A DNA stretch of 28,065 nucleotides, taken from a virus. The stretch is taken from positions 1 through 28,065 of the IMG/VR virus record IMGVR_UViG_3300022821_000090. One strand, written 5' to 3'. This document shows positions 14,312-21,046 of the stretch, one piece after another (the stretch's first letter is position 1; each line of letters starts with the position of its first letter). The notes beneath the pieces are model-generated. The model was not told where the DNA came from. It saw nothing but the letters and a program-made list of their open reading frames with translations, and did no database searches. A program made the position numbers and the translations under genes.

Positions 14312-14922
14312 CGCTGGTCACCGCGCCGGCCTTTGAGCCGCTGACGCAGGCGGAGGCTTGGGCACACCTGCGGGTGCCGCTACTCGGCAGCCCTGCGGCG
14401 CCTGCGGACGAGACGAACATCGACCGACTCATTCAGCAGGTGCGTGAACACGTTGACGGCCGTGACGGTTGGCTGGGCCGTGCGCTTGTGACGCAGACGT
14501 GGGACCTCAAGATGGACGGGTTCCCGCGCGCGGCGATCAAGCTGCCCTTGCCGCCGCTGCAGTCGGTGACGTCGGTCACCTACGTCGACGGCAACGGTGA
14601 TAGCCAAACGCTCGCCGCGTCGGGGTACACGGTGACCGGTGTCGGGGAATTGGGCCCGGCGCGCATCGTCCCGTCCTACGGCAACAGTTGGCCGACGACG
14701 CGCAACCACGTCGACGTCGTGACGGTTCGGTTCGTTTGTGGCTACGCCAGCGGCAGCAGCCCGGACGACAACACGAAGGTCCCGGCGGCGATCAGGGGCG
14801 GCCTGCTGCAGTTGCTGGAGCATTGGTACGACAATCCTTCGGCGGTCAGCGTCGGCGGAAGCGTGGCACCGATGCCGATGGCGGTGGAGTCGCTGCTGAT
14901 GCCCTACCGCGTGGAGATGTAG
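14293..14922 (+). CDS. Head-tail connector protein (gp6-like)
   Basis: This 209-residue protein is the adaptor that binds under the portal ring. LTQAEAWAHLRVPLLG (about 15-30), then TNIDRLIQQVREHVDGRDGWLGRALVTQTW and the KLPLPPLQSVTSVTYVDGNG segment are the classic features of the HK97 gp6 / SPP1 gp15 connector family. The C-terminal VPAAIRGGLLQLLEHWYDNP is also conserved. The start chosen is the ATG at 14293 (MYDGRLTLV). The frame is open further upstream, but only inside the preceding glycosyltransferase gene. GGGAGGCG lies 9-16 bases before the ATG. Confidence 0.92.
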   Translation: MYDGRLTLVTAPAFEPLTQAEAWAHLRVPLLGSPAAPADETNIDRLIQQVREHVDGRDGWLGRALVTQTWDLKMDGFPRAAIKLPLPPLQSVTSVTYVDGNGDSQTLAASGYTVTGVGELGPARIVPSYGNSWPTTRNHVDVVTVRFVCGYASGSSPDDNTKVPAAIRGGLLQLLEHWYDNPSAVSVGGSVAPMPMAVESLLMPYRVEM

Positions 14923-14925
14923 CCC

Positions 14926-15180
14926 GTGGCGTCGACGAAACTTGTTTTGCGGTTTCAGGACGATGGGGTTGCGGATGCCGTCCGCGAGTTCACGTCGCTT
15001 TATCGCGGCGGTGCCGGCGTGCCGACCTATCTGCGAGACCGCGTTGACGGGATGCTCGCTAATCGTGGGCAGGGGTTCCTGCGCTTTGAGCGGCTGACAG
15101 TTAGTCCAGGCCATGAATTGCTCGCCATCCTGGCGACGCTACGCGCGATCCGGGGAGCGTCATGCAGCTTGGCACCCTAG
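14926..15180 (+). CDS. Hypothetical protein between connector and head-closure genes
   Basis: This 84-residue protein has a GTG start three bases after the connector stop. It begins MASTKLVLRFQDDGVADAV and contains a mix of beta and alpha segments. There is no signal peptide, no membrane segment and no recognised motif. It overlaps the next gene by 19 bases, and codon use matches its neighbours, so it is likely real. Given the position, it may be a neck or assembly factor, but nothing in the sequence proves this. Confidence 0.7.
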   Translation: MASTKLVLRFQDDGVADAVREFTSLYRGGAGVPTYLRDRVDGMLANRGQGFLRFERLTVSPGHELLAILATLRAIRGASCSLAP

Positions 15181-15479
15181 ACCGCTACGTCACGATCCAG
15201 CAGGCGACCAAGGCGCAGGACGCGGCGTTTCAGGAGATCGAGACCTGGTCGACCTATGCGCAGGTCTGGGCCAGAAAGATGGATATCCGCCCGCGCGATC
15301 GCTTTGCTGCCGATCAGGTCATCGAGGAAGAGATCACGACGTTTCGCGTGCACTACATGTCGGCGCTGACCGTCGAGATGCGCGTCGTCCACGACAGCAA
15401 GACCTACGAGATTATCGGCATTGCTGAGCTCGGGCGCCGCGAGGGTCTGGACGTAACAGCGAGAGCGATGTTGCCGTGA
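15162..15479 (+). CDS. Head closure / head-tail adaptor protein (HK97 gp16 family-like)
   Basis: This 105-residue protein matches the phage head-tail joining family (SPP1 gp16-like). It begins LGTLDRYVTIQQATKAQDA, followed by the conserved WSTYAQVWARKMDIRPRDRF and the end YEIIGIAELGRREGLDVTARA. This small beta-barrel plugs the connector after DNA packaging. Its order after the connector is standard. The ATG at 15162 has GGGGAGC just upstream. It ends in a GTGA overlap with the tail completion gene. Confidence 0.9.
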   Translation: MQLGTLDRYVTIQQATKAQDAAFQEIETWSTYAQVWARKMDIRPRDRFAADQVIEEEITTFRVHYMSALTVEMRVVHDSKTYEIIGIAELGRREGLDVTARAMLP

Positions 15480-15895
15480 GTATTGAGACTGCTGTCGCCA
15501 ATTATGTGATCACCGACGGAACGGTGGCCGGGCTCGTGGTTGCCCGCATCTACCCGCTGCGGCTACCCCAGAATCCGACATACCCGGCGCTTGTGTTCCG
15601 TCGGGTGTCGGGCCCACAGCTGCACAATCTGGCTGGCGCCGCCGGTCGCGCGACGCCCAGGCTGCAGATCGATTGCTATGCCGAGACCTATCTCGAAGCC
15701 AAGGATCTCGCGGCGGCGGTCAAGGCGCGGCTGGATGGTTACCGAGGGACCATGGACACGGCGGATTCGCCCGCGGTTACGTTCACGGTCGACACCTGCA
15801 AGTTGGAAAACTCGTTGGATTTCGACGAGAGCGATGTTCCCAACAAGACGCTGCACCGCATCGCCCAAGACTACATCGTCAATCACAGGGAATAG
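15476..15895 (+). CDS. Tail completion / terminator protein (DUF3168 family)
   Basis: This 139-residue protein is of the DUF3168 type (SPP1 gp17-like), which caps the tail tube and joins it to the head. Visible features are the N-terminal ETAVANYVITDGTVAGLVVARIYPLRLPQ (in segments) and PTYPALVFRRVSG, then RLQIDCYAETYLEAKDLAAAVKARL, all typical of the family. GTG start in a GTGA overlap with the head-closure gene. Confidence 0.88.
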   Translation: MSIETAVANYVITDGTVAGLVVARIYPLRLPQNPTYPALVFRRVSGPQLHNLAGAAGRATPRLQIDCYAETYLEAKDLAAAVKARLDGYRGTMDTADSPAVTFTVDTCKLENSLDFDESDVPNKTLHRIAQDYIVNHRE

Positions 15896-15901
15896 CCGAT
15901 C

Positions 15902-16213
15902 ATGACCCTTTTCCTCGTTATCACGCCTGACGGCCCCGTCATCGCGCGGGCCAATCGCAAGCACCATGTCCCCGGCCTCGGCCTCGATGGCGAGGTCCAC
16001 ACGTTGCTGCCCGATGGCATGGACGGTGTTGTCTGGGACGGCCGTGAGGGCGACGCCGAGTCGGGCGCACCGGTCGACAGCCCTGACGCCGAGCAAGGCG
16101 CCGGCGAGGGCACCCGGTTCTTGGGCGACAAACCGAAGCGCGGATCATCTCGGCGCAAGGCCGAGCGCTCGCTGAGCGATCCGCCGGAAACGGACGACGC
16201 CACCGCCGACTGA
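15902..16213 (+). CDS. Hypothetical protein upstream of the tail tube gene
   Basis: This 103-residue protein has a short ordered beginning (LFLVITPDGPVIARANRKHHVPG) and a long disordered, acidic and basic tail (GDKPKRGSSRRKAERSLSDPPETDD). There is no recognised family, signal peptide or membrane span. It is followed at once by a canonical terminator, so it is the last gene of the head/connector segment. Small, partly disordered proteins at this point in phage genomes are usually unassigned. Confidence 0.7.
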   Translation: MTLFLVITPDGPVIARANRKHHVPGLGLDGEVHTLLPDGMDGVVWDGREGDAESGAPVDSPDAEQGAGEGTRFLGDKPKRGSSRRKAERSLSDPPETDDATAD

Positions 16214-16222
16214 TTTTTTCAG

Positions 16223-16243
16223 CCCCGTTCACGCGGGGTTTTT
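16223..16243 (+). terminator. Rho-independent terminator before the tail tube gene
   Basis: Stem CCCCG/CGGGG (16223-16227, 16234-16238), loop TTCACG, then TTTTT (16239-16243). It is 9 bases after the stop of the gene at 15902. An additional AGC/GCT flank and a T-run on the 5' side give the whole element partial two-way symmetry. Confidence 0.8.
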
Positions 16244-16278
16244 GCTGAATTGGCGTCCCGGGGCAGGCGCCGAATGCA

Positions 16279-16310
16279 ACGCCGTGAGGCGTCGCGTCCC
16301 TTAGATGGAG
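16279..16310 (+). promoter_or_regulatory. GNRA-hairpin leader, orphan copy
   Basis: Stem ACGCC/GGCGT (16279-16283, 16288-16292) with loop GTGA and a possible 2-bp extension past one mismatch, then GTCCCTTAGATGGAG with SD-like GGAG at 16307-16310. No start codon for a real gene follows at the usual distance. Confidence 0.6.
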
Positions 16311-16342
16311 CCCCTTCGAAACTAGAGACTGTCCACCCGCCA

Positions 16343-16382
16343 ACGCCGCGAGGCGCAGGCCTTCCCACAGATGGAGAAATAC
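16343..16382 (+). promoter_or_regulatory. GNRA-hairpin translation leader, copy C (tail tube)
   Basis: Stem CGCC/GGCG (16344-16347, 16352-16355) with a flanking A-C mismatch and loop GCGA, then TTCCCACAGATGGAGA (16362-16377) with GGAG at 16373-16376. The GTG start is at 16384, 27 bases after the 5-position stem. Confidence 0.7.
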
Positions 16383-16383
16383 C

Positions 16384-16800
16384 GTGACCACATACGTTGC
16401 CGACGGGACCGTCTTTTCACGGTCCAATGCAGACTCTCCGGAAACCTACACCGCCATTGCTCAAGTCATGAGCATCGGCTCCGTCGGTCAGGACCGGGGC
16501 CTGATCGATGTGACCAACCTTTCGTCCCCGGCGCGCGAGTACAAGAAAGCGATCAAGGACGGACAGGAAATCCAGTTAGTGATCCAGTATGACCCGGACG
16601 ATAGCGGGCATGCCGGGCTGCGCACCGACAACAACGCCGAGACGGCCCGAAACTTCCGGGTCACGTTTACGGACTCCCCAGCGCAGACTGTGACGTTCGC
16701 TGGCCTGGTGACCAACTGGTTGGTCACCAACATCGAGATCGACAACATTCTTCAGCTGAATGTGACGGTCAAGCCGACGGGTGACTTAACTTTTGCCTAG
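16384..16800 (+). CDS. Major tail (tube) protein
   Basis: This 138-residue protein should polymerise into the tail tube. It is mostly beta, with IGSVGQDRGLIDVTNLSSPAREYKK (in segments) and GQEIQLVIQYDPDDSGHAGL, the loop-and-strand pattern of the siphophage tail tube family. The end VTNIEIDNILQLNVTVKPTGDLTF is typical. Position after the tail completion gene and before the chaperones fits. It has a GTG start with the SD TGGAGA in a dedicated hairpin leader. An alternative ATG frame inside the SD (16371) gives an unrelated sequence and is not used. Confidence 0.9.
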   Translation: MTTYVADGTVFSRSNADSPETYTAIAQVMSIGSVGQDRGLIDVTNLSSPAREYKKAIKDGQEIQLVIQYDPDDSGHAGLRTDNNAETARNFRVTFTDSPAQTVTFAGLVTNWLVTNIEIDNILQLNVTVKPTGDLTFA

Positions 16801-16811
16801 TAGCCCAGCCC

Positions 16812-16850
16812 ACGCCGTGAGGCGTCGGCATTCCCAGGACGGAGAAAACC
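16812..16850 (+). promoter_or_regulatory. GNRA-hairpin translation leader, copy D (tail chaperone)
   Basis: Stem ACGCC/GGCGT (16812-16816, 16821-16825) with loop GTGA, then TTCCCAGGACGGAGA with GGAG at 16841-16844. The ATG is at 16854, 28 bases after the stem. It shares stem and loop with the orphan copy. Confidence 0.7.
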
Positions 16851-16853
16851 CCT

Positions 16854-17168
16854 ATGAACGACAAGACCCTCGACGAGGTCACGCTGCCCAGCGGCGACGT
16901 CGTCTATTCGAAGCCCATGACTGTGGGCGCGATCCGCCGAGCCATTGCCCAATCCAAGGACAAGGCCAACAAGAACAAGCAGGACGACGAGAAGCTGACA
17001 GATCTCGTGATTGCCGGGACCATCGTCCATCAGGACGGCAGTCCGTTTTTTGCCGATATCGCGGACATTCTGGAAGTCCCGCAGCCCGACTTCATGGCGC
17101 TGCAGAGGCTATCTCTTCGTACGAACGGCATGGGCGGTGATGAGGCAGAGGACGTCGCGGGAAACTAG
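16854..17168 (+). CDS. Tail assembly chaperone, upstream frame (lambda G-like)
   Basis: This 104-residue protein is the first frame of the tail chaperone pair that coats the tape measure during tail assembly. It begins with a short beta part (TLDEVTLPSGDVVYSKPMTVGAIR). A helical part follows (DDEKLTDLVIAGTIVHQDGSPF, ADILEVPQPDFMALQRLS), typical of Phage_TAC-type proteins. The final codons GGA AAC TAG carry the slippery heptamer GGGAAAC directly before the stop, so a fraction of ribosomes should continue in the -1 frame. It has its own hairpin leader, in keeping with a need for high expression. Confidence 0.88.
   Translation: MNDKTLDEVTLPSGDVVYSKPMTVGAIRRAIAQSKDKANKNKQDDEKLTDLVIAGTIVHQDGSPFFADIADILEVPQPDFMALQRLSLRTNGMGGDEAEDVAGN
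17159..17165 (+). other. Programmed -1 ribosomal frameshift site
   Basis: The heptamer G GGA AAC (zero frame) has the canonical X-XXY-YYZ form and sits immediately before TAG (17166-17168). After slippage the codons read GGG AAA, then CTA GCG AGC, which opens into the downstream chaperone frame up to 17512. A following RNA structure is not obvious. Confidence 0.85.
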
Positions 17169-17512
17169 CGAGCGACCCGCGCCGGCGGTTTCTGTTTCGC
17201 CTGGCCCTCGCACTCGGTCGCACCGTGGCCGAGCTTGAGGACACCCTGTCGAACGTGGAGCTGAATGAGTGGGTCGCGTTTTATTCCATTGAGCCGTTCG
17301 GGAGCGAGATCGAGTGGCTCCGGGTCGGCACCATCGCCGCGACGATGGTCAACGTCGCCAGGGGCTTCAGCGGCAAGAAGGGCGGTGCAACGCCCATGAG
17401 TTTCGTGCCCAAGTTTGCGACCCCTTCTGGGAAGAAGTCCCGGTCGCGCCTAATCCGGCAGAACCTGATCGAGACCTTTGGTGATCGGGTGAAGTTAAAA
17501 AAGGACGAATAG
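17165..17512 (+). CDS. Tail assembly chaperone, -1 frame part (G-T fusion product)
   Basis: This frame is reached by the -1 shift and adds 115 residues to the 104 of the first frame, giving a 219-residue fusion. It reads LASDPRRRFLFRLALALGRTVAEL and then NEWVAFYSIEPFGSEIEWLRVGT, the pattern of DUF4035/tail assembly protein T-like proteins. The conserved part starts before the first possible independent start (GTG at 17225), and that GTG has no SD. Both points support translation as a fusion rather than a separate gene. It would recruit tape measure and tail tube subunits. Confidence 0.82.
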   Translation, partial: LASDPRRRFLFRLALALGRTVAELEDTLSNVELNEWVAFYSIEPFGSEIEWLRVGTIAATMVNVARGFSGKKGGATPMSFVPKFATPSGKKSRSRLIRQNLIETFGDRVKLKKDE

Positions 17513-17517
17513 TCGAA

Positions 17518-17937
17518 ATGCCCATCACGGACTTCACCATCAGGGGGGCCAAGGAGATGGATAAACTCCTGCGAGAGCTCGGCCCTCGGACCGCCAACCG
17601 TGTTGGCGATCAGGCGTTGCGTGCTGGCGCGAAGGTCATCGTGGAAGAGGCCAAGCGGCTAGTTTCTGTCAAGACCGGAGAACTACGCGATGCGATCACG
17701 GTTGCGACGGAAAAGAGCCGGACGGCCGGAGACGAGCGGATTGTGTTCATCGGCTTCAAGCCGCCGGTGTCACGCCGTGCTCATCTGACCGAGTATGGAA
17801 CGTCAAAAACTCCAGCCAAGCCGTTCATTCGCCCGGCCATGGACACCCGGGCTTCGGACGCGCTCGCGGCGATCGGCAAGGTCCTTGCGCGCGGCATCAC
17901 GCGAGAAGCCAATAAACTCGCAAAGCCGGTGAGGTAG
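17518..17937 (+). CDS. HK97 gp10-like neck/tail protein
   Basis: This 139-residue protein resembles the HK97-gp10 family. It has DFTIRGAKEMDKLLRELGPRTA at the start, a central RAGAKVIVEEAKRLVSVKTGELRDAI (in segments), and the characteristic HLTEYGTSKTPAKPFIRPAMD near residues 98-118. These proteins usually sit between the head-closure and DUF3168 genes, as part of the head-tail junction. Here the gene stands just before the tape measure. The start at 17518 is the first ATG after the chaperone stop; the SD is weak. Confidence 0.85.
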   Translation: MPITDFTIRGAKEMDKLLRELGPRTANRVGDQALRAGAKVIVEEAKRLVSVKTGELRDAITVATEKSRTAGDERIVFIGFKPPVSRRAHLTEYGTSKTPAKPFIRPAMDTRASDALAAIGKVLARGITREANKLAKPVR

Positions 17938-17941
17938 CCCC

Positions 17942-20900
17942 GTGGCTTCGATCGGATCACTGACCGCTTCGCTCGCCCTGGAGTCGGCCGCGTTCAAGCG
18001 CGACCTTTCCAAGGCGTCGCAGGCGGTCGCGTCGAATTCGGCGAAGATGAACAAGTCGTTGCGTTCGATTCAGACGTCGACCAAGGGTCTAAACCGGCAA
18101 TTCGGCCAGCTCCGCGCCGGCGTCACGGCGCTGGCGGGCGCCTTGGTGGTACGGCAGTTCACCAGTTTTGCACGCGCCGCGATCGAGACGGCGGACTCGC
18201 TGGCCAAGCAGTCGAAGCAGCTTCAGTTCGCTGCGGGCGAGCTACAGCGCTACCGCATTGAGGGCGAACTTGCCGGCGTCACAACGGAGAAGCTCGAGTC
18301 CGGCATCGGTGCCTTCGTCAAGCGGGTTGGCGAGCTACGCGCCGGCACCGGCACGCTGGTGACCATTCTCGACAAGTCTAATTTGGCGCTAAAGCAGCAG
18401 CTGCTCGCGGCTACCAGTGCCGAGGACGGCTTGAAAATCATGTTGGAGGCGATCCGCAACACCGGCAGCTCCTTCGATAAGCTGGCGCTGGCGGCGGCGG
18501 GGTTCGGTCGCCAGGCCGGCCAGGCGATGGTGTTGCTGGCCGAGAGCGCCGGCACACTGGACGTCGAGATGGCCAAGCTTGTCACCCGGAGCGACTCGGT
18601 GCTGGCGGCGTCGGAGCGGCTCAACGACGAGTTGACGCTACTCAAGGCTGCGTTTTCGGCCGGCTTCGACACGGCGATCATCGAGGGGCTATCCGGATCG
18701 GTGGACGCCTCGGCCGAGTCGATGCGCGAGGCGCGCGAGATCGGCGAGGAATTCGGCCGCGCGGTGGGCCAGGCGATGCGTGCCACGGCCGAGGCGGCCA
18801 AGTTCGTGGCCCGCAACATGCGCGTAATAGTCACCGTCCTCGGCTCCCTGGTGGCGCTCAAGGCGGCCGGTGTGATCATTAGCATCGCTACTGCCATGGT
18901 GGTCTTGGCGAAGGCCATGGTGTCAGCAGCGTTGGCGGGCAATTTTCTAAAGCTCGGCCTCGTCGGCGCGAAGAAGGGACTCATCGGCATCGTCGCGGCG
19001 GTTGCGGCGGCGTCGGCGATCTGGGCGGCGTTTGGCAGCGAGGCTGTCGCCGCGATCGAGGACGCGCAAACCGCGGTCGAGAAGCTGACTGACGGTAGTG
19101 GCGGTGTCTCGGCGCTGACCGACGAGATCGAGAAATCGATCGAGGCCAATAAAGAGCAAATCGAGATATACAAGGGCGTCGCCTTCGCGCTGGAAGTCGG
19201 GTCAATCAAGCACACGCAGGTTGCCGACGCGATTGCTTTGGAGAACGAAGTCTCTCGGCTCGGCATCGACCTCACGACGGAGCAAGGCGCGGAGTGGCTT
19301 CGCACGGCCCGTGAGGCACAGAAATATGAGAAGCGCCTGGAGTCGCTGGTCGATGTCCAGGAGCAGAACGCTGCCGCTGCGAAGGAGGTGCTCCAGGCGA
19401 CCGCTGAGCAGGAGCGCGAGATTCGGGAGGCGATGCAGCGCCCGTTCCTCAACGCGATCGAGGGCATCCAGAGCGCCTTTACGGGCGCGTTCGAGTCGCT
19501 GTTTTCCGGCGGCGTTCGGACATTCTCCGATCTCGCATCGACAGTGAAGGGCGTTTTCGTCCGCTTGGCGGCGGAGATCGCGGCCTTGCTGGTGTTCCGC
19601 CCGGCGCTAGGCGGGCTGCTAACGGGCTTTGGCGCGACCGGCTTGGCTTCGTCGCTCGGTGTCGGCGGCGGCGGCGGCGGTGGTAGCGGCCTCCCTAGCA
19701 TCCCGGGCATCGGCAATCTATTCTCCGGCGTCGGCAGCACGGTCAACAGTTTCGGGTTCAGGTCCGGGCTGTTTGGCATGCCGGCCATGAACACGCCTAT
19801 GGGCTTCTCGCCGGCTGCCGCGGGGTCGCTAACCAGCGCCTCGCTTTCATCCGTCCTGGGTGTCGCCGGCCTCGGTGCCTTTGGCGGTGGCATTCTCGCC
19901 AGCTTGATCGGCGGCAACACGACCGGCGGCAGTGTTGGTGGAGGCCTTGGGGCCGGGCTCGGCTTCGCGGTCGGTGGCCCGATCGGCGGCCTGATCGGCG
20001 GCGGTCTAGGCAGCATCGCAGGCAGCCTGTTTGGTGGTGGCCGCAGCGTTGGGCCGATCGGCCACACCAATATTGTGTCAGAGGGCGGCAAGCTGGTGGT
20101 TAGCACCTCGGGGGCCGACAACGGCGCGAACGTTTCTGCGACCATCCAACAGGCCCAACAGGCCGTGCAGGCGCTCAATGCTCTGGCGTCTCAGTTTGAC
20201 CTGGCCTTCAAGTCCAATGAGCCGACCAACGGGATCTTGGTCGGGACGATCGGTCAGGGCGCCAACGTGTCGGGCCCGAAGTCGGTCGAAGAATTCATTC
20301 AACATGTGCTCAAGAGCGGGCAGATCAGCGGCAGCGGCAGCGCCGACACGGTTCTCAAAAACATCGACCCGACGGCGAGCATCGACAAGCTGACGGCCGG
20401 TTTGCAGCTCGCGCAGGCGATCGATGACATCGACTTGACCGACACCGAGCTGTCCATTCGCAACATCAACAAGGCCTGGGCCGAGCAGATCGACCTCGCG
20501 AAGGAGCTGGGGCTCGCAACCGGCAAGCTCGTGGAGCAGCGGGACAAGGAAATTCAGGCCGTCCACAATCAAATCGATATTGAAAAGCTGAACGCCCGCG
20601 CTCAGTTCACCCAGGCCGCTAGTTCGATCGCCGATTTTGTGCGGGCTCAGTCGTTGTCGGCCACTTCGAGCCTAAGCCCCACAGCGCGGCTGACGGAGGC
20701 GCAGCGGCAGTTTTCCGGATTGCTGAACACGGTGCGCGGCGGCGATCTCGGCTTCACCGGCGATCTGACTCAGTCGGCGTCCACGCTTCTTAGTGTCGGT
20801 CGTGAAAACTTTGCGTCATCGGTCGACTTCGCAAATCTCGAAGGCTTTGTCCGAAGCAGCCTGTTGAACCTCGCGGAGACCGTTGGCAGCGACAGGTTTT

Positions 20901-21046
20901 TCGAGGACGCGCGGGTGGAGGCGACACGCCAACAAACTGCGGTGCTGAGCGGCGACTTGGACGAGGTGCGCGCGGCGGTCGAAAACGAAGTCGGGTCCCT
21001 GAGAACGGAGATTCGACTACTGCGGGAGGCTTTGTTGGCAGCATGA
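17942..21046 (+). CDS. Tape measure protein
   Basis: This 1034-residue protein sets tail length and is ejected with the DNA. It has a coiled-coil N-terminal third (LTASLALESAAFKRDLSKASQ; AKMNKSLRSIQTSTKGLNRQF) and hydrophobic, possibly membrane-inserting segments around residues 297-365 (VTVLGSLVALKAAGVIISIA; GIVAAVAAASAIWAAF). A charged middle follows, then an FLNAIEGIQSAFTGAFESLF region near 500-520. A Gly-rich block near 574-705 includes a GGC-codon run and glycine-zipper-like repeats. The end is a coiled coil. It is the longest gene of the window and follows the chaperones, as usual. GTG start; it ends in an ATGA overlap with the hub gene. Confidence 0.95.
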   Translation: MASIGSLTASLALESAAFKRDLSKASQAVASNSAKMNKSLRSIQTSTKGLNRQFGQLRAGVTALAGALVVRQFTSFARAAIETADSLAKQSKQLQFAAGELQRYRIEGELAGVTTEKLESGIGAFVKRVGELRAGTGTLVTILDKSNLALKQQLLAATSAEDGLKIMLEAIRNTGSSFDKLALAAAGFGRQAGQAMVLLAESAGTLDVEMAKLVTRSDSVLAASERLNDELTLLKAAFSAGFDTAIIEGLSGSVDASAESMREAREIGEEFGRAVGQAMRATAEAAKFVARNMRVIVTVLGSLVALKAAGVIISIATAMVVLAKAMVSAALAGNFLKLGLVGAKKGLIGIVAAVAAASAIWAAFGSEAVAAIEDAQTAVEKLTDGSGGVSALTDEIEKSIEANKEQIEIYKGVAFALEVGSIKHTQVADAIALENEVSRLGIDLTTEQGAEWLRTAREAQKYEKRLESLVDVQEQNAAAAKEVLQATAEQEREIREAMQRPFLNAIEGIQSAFTGAFESLFSGGVRTFSDLASTVKGVFVRLAAEIAALLVFRPALGGLLTGFGATGLASSLGVGGGGGGGSGLPSIPGIGNLFSGVGSTVNSFGFRSGLFGMPAMNTPMGFSPAAAGSLTSASLSSVLGVAGLGAFGGGILASLIGGNTTGGSVGGGLGAGLGFAVGGPIGGLIGGGLGSIAGSLFGGGRSVGPIGHTNIVSEGGKLVVSTSGADNGANVSATIQQAQQAVQALNALASQFDLAFKSNEPTNGILVGTIGQGANVSGPKSVEEFIQHVLKSGQISGSGSADTVLKNIDPTASIDKLTAGLQLAQAIDDIDLTDTELSIRNINKAWAEQIDLAKELGLATGKLVEQRDKEIQAVHNQIDIEKLNARAQFTQAASSIADFVRAQSLSATSSLSPTARLTEAQRQFSGLLNTVRGGDLGFTGDLTQSASTLLSVGRENFASSVDFANLEGFVRSSLLNLAETVGSDRFFEDARVEATRQQTAVLSGDLDEVRAAVENEVGSLRTEIRLLREALLAA

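Larger units (their letters stand above)
16214..16383 (+). promoter_or_regulatory. Structured gap with terminator and two leader hairpins
   Basis: This 170-base gap has no gene of usual size. After the terminator it contains two tandem copies of the GNRA-hairpin leader: the orphan at 16279-16310 and the tail tube leader at 16343-16377. After the orphan copy, ATGGAGCCCCTTCGAAACTAG (16305-16325) is a 6-codon open frame that is probably not a gene. No good -35/-10 pair is visible. Confidence 0.6.

Noticed and set aside
16305-16325. A 6-codon frame (MEPLRN) after the orphan leader as a leader peptide gene
   Set aside because: Its ATG lies inside the SD-like sequence and no SD precedes it. The same ATGGAG occurs in other leader copies where it is plainly the ribosome site.
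17225-17512. An independent gene starting at the GTG at 17225
   Set aside because: There is no SD, and the conserved sequence begins upstream of this codon. The GGGAAAC frameshift explains the frame better.
19660-19686. The GGC-repeat tract in the tape measure gene as a repeat element
   Set aside because: It is a short in-frame glycine linker (GGGGGGG) within the protein, with no copies elsewhere.
18250-20178. A 642-codon open frame on the minus strand inside the tape measure gene
   Set aside because: It is an antisense shadow caused by high GC and third-position bias. Its translation is dominated by Ser, Pro and Ala with no domain, and the + strand frame is a clear tape measure protein.
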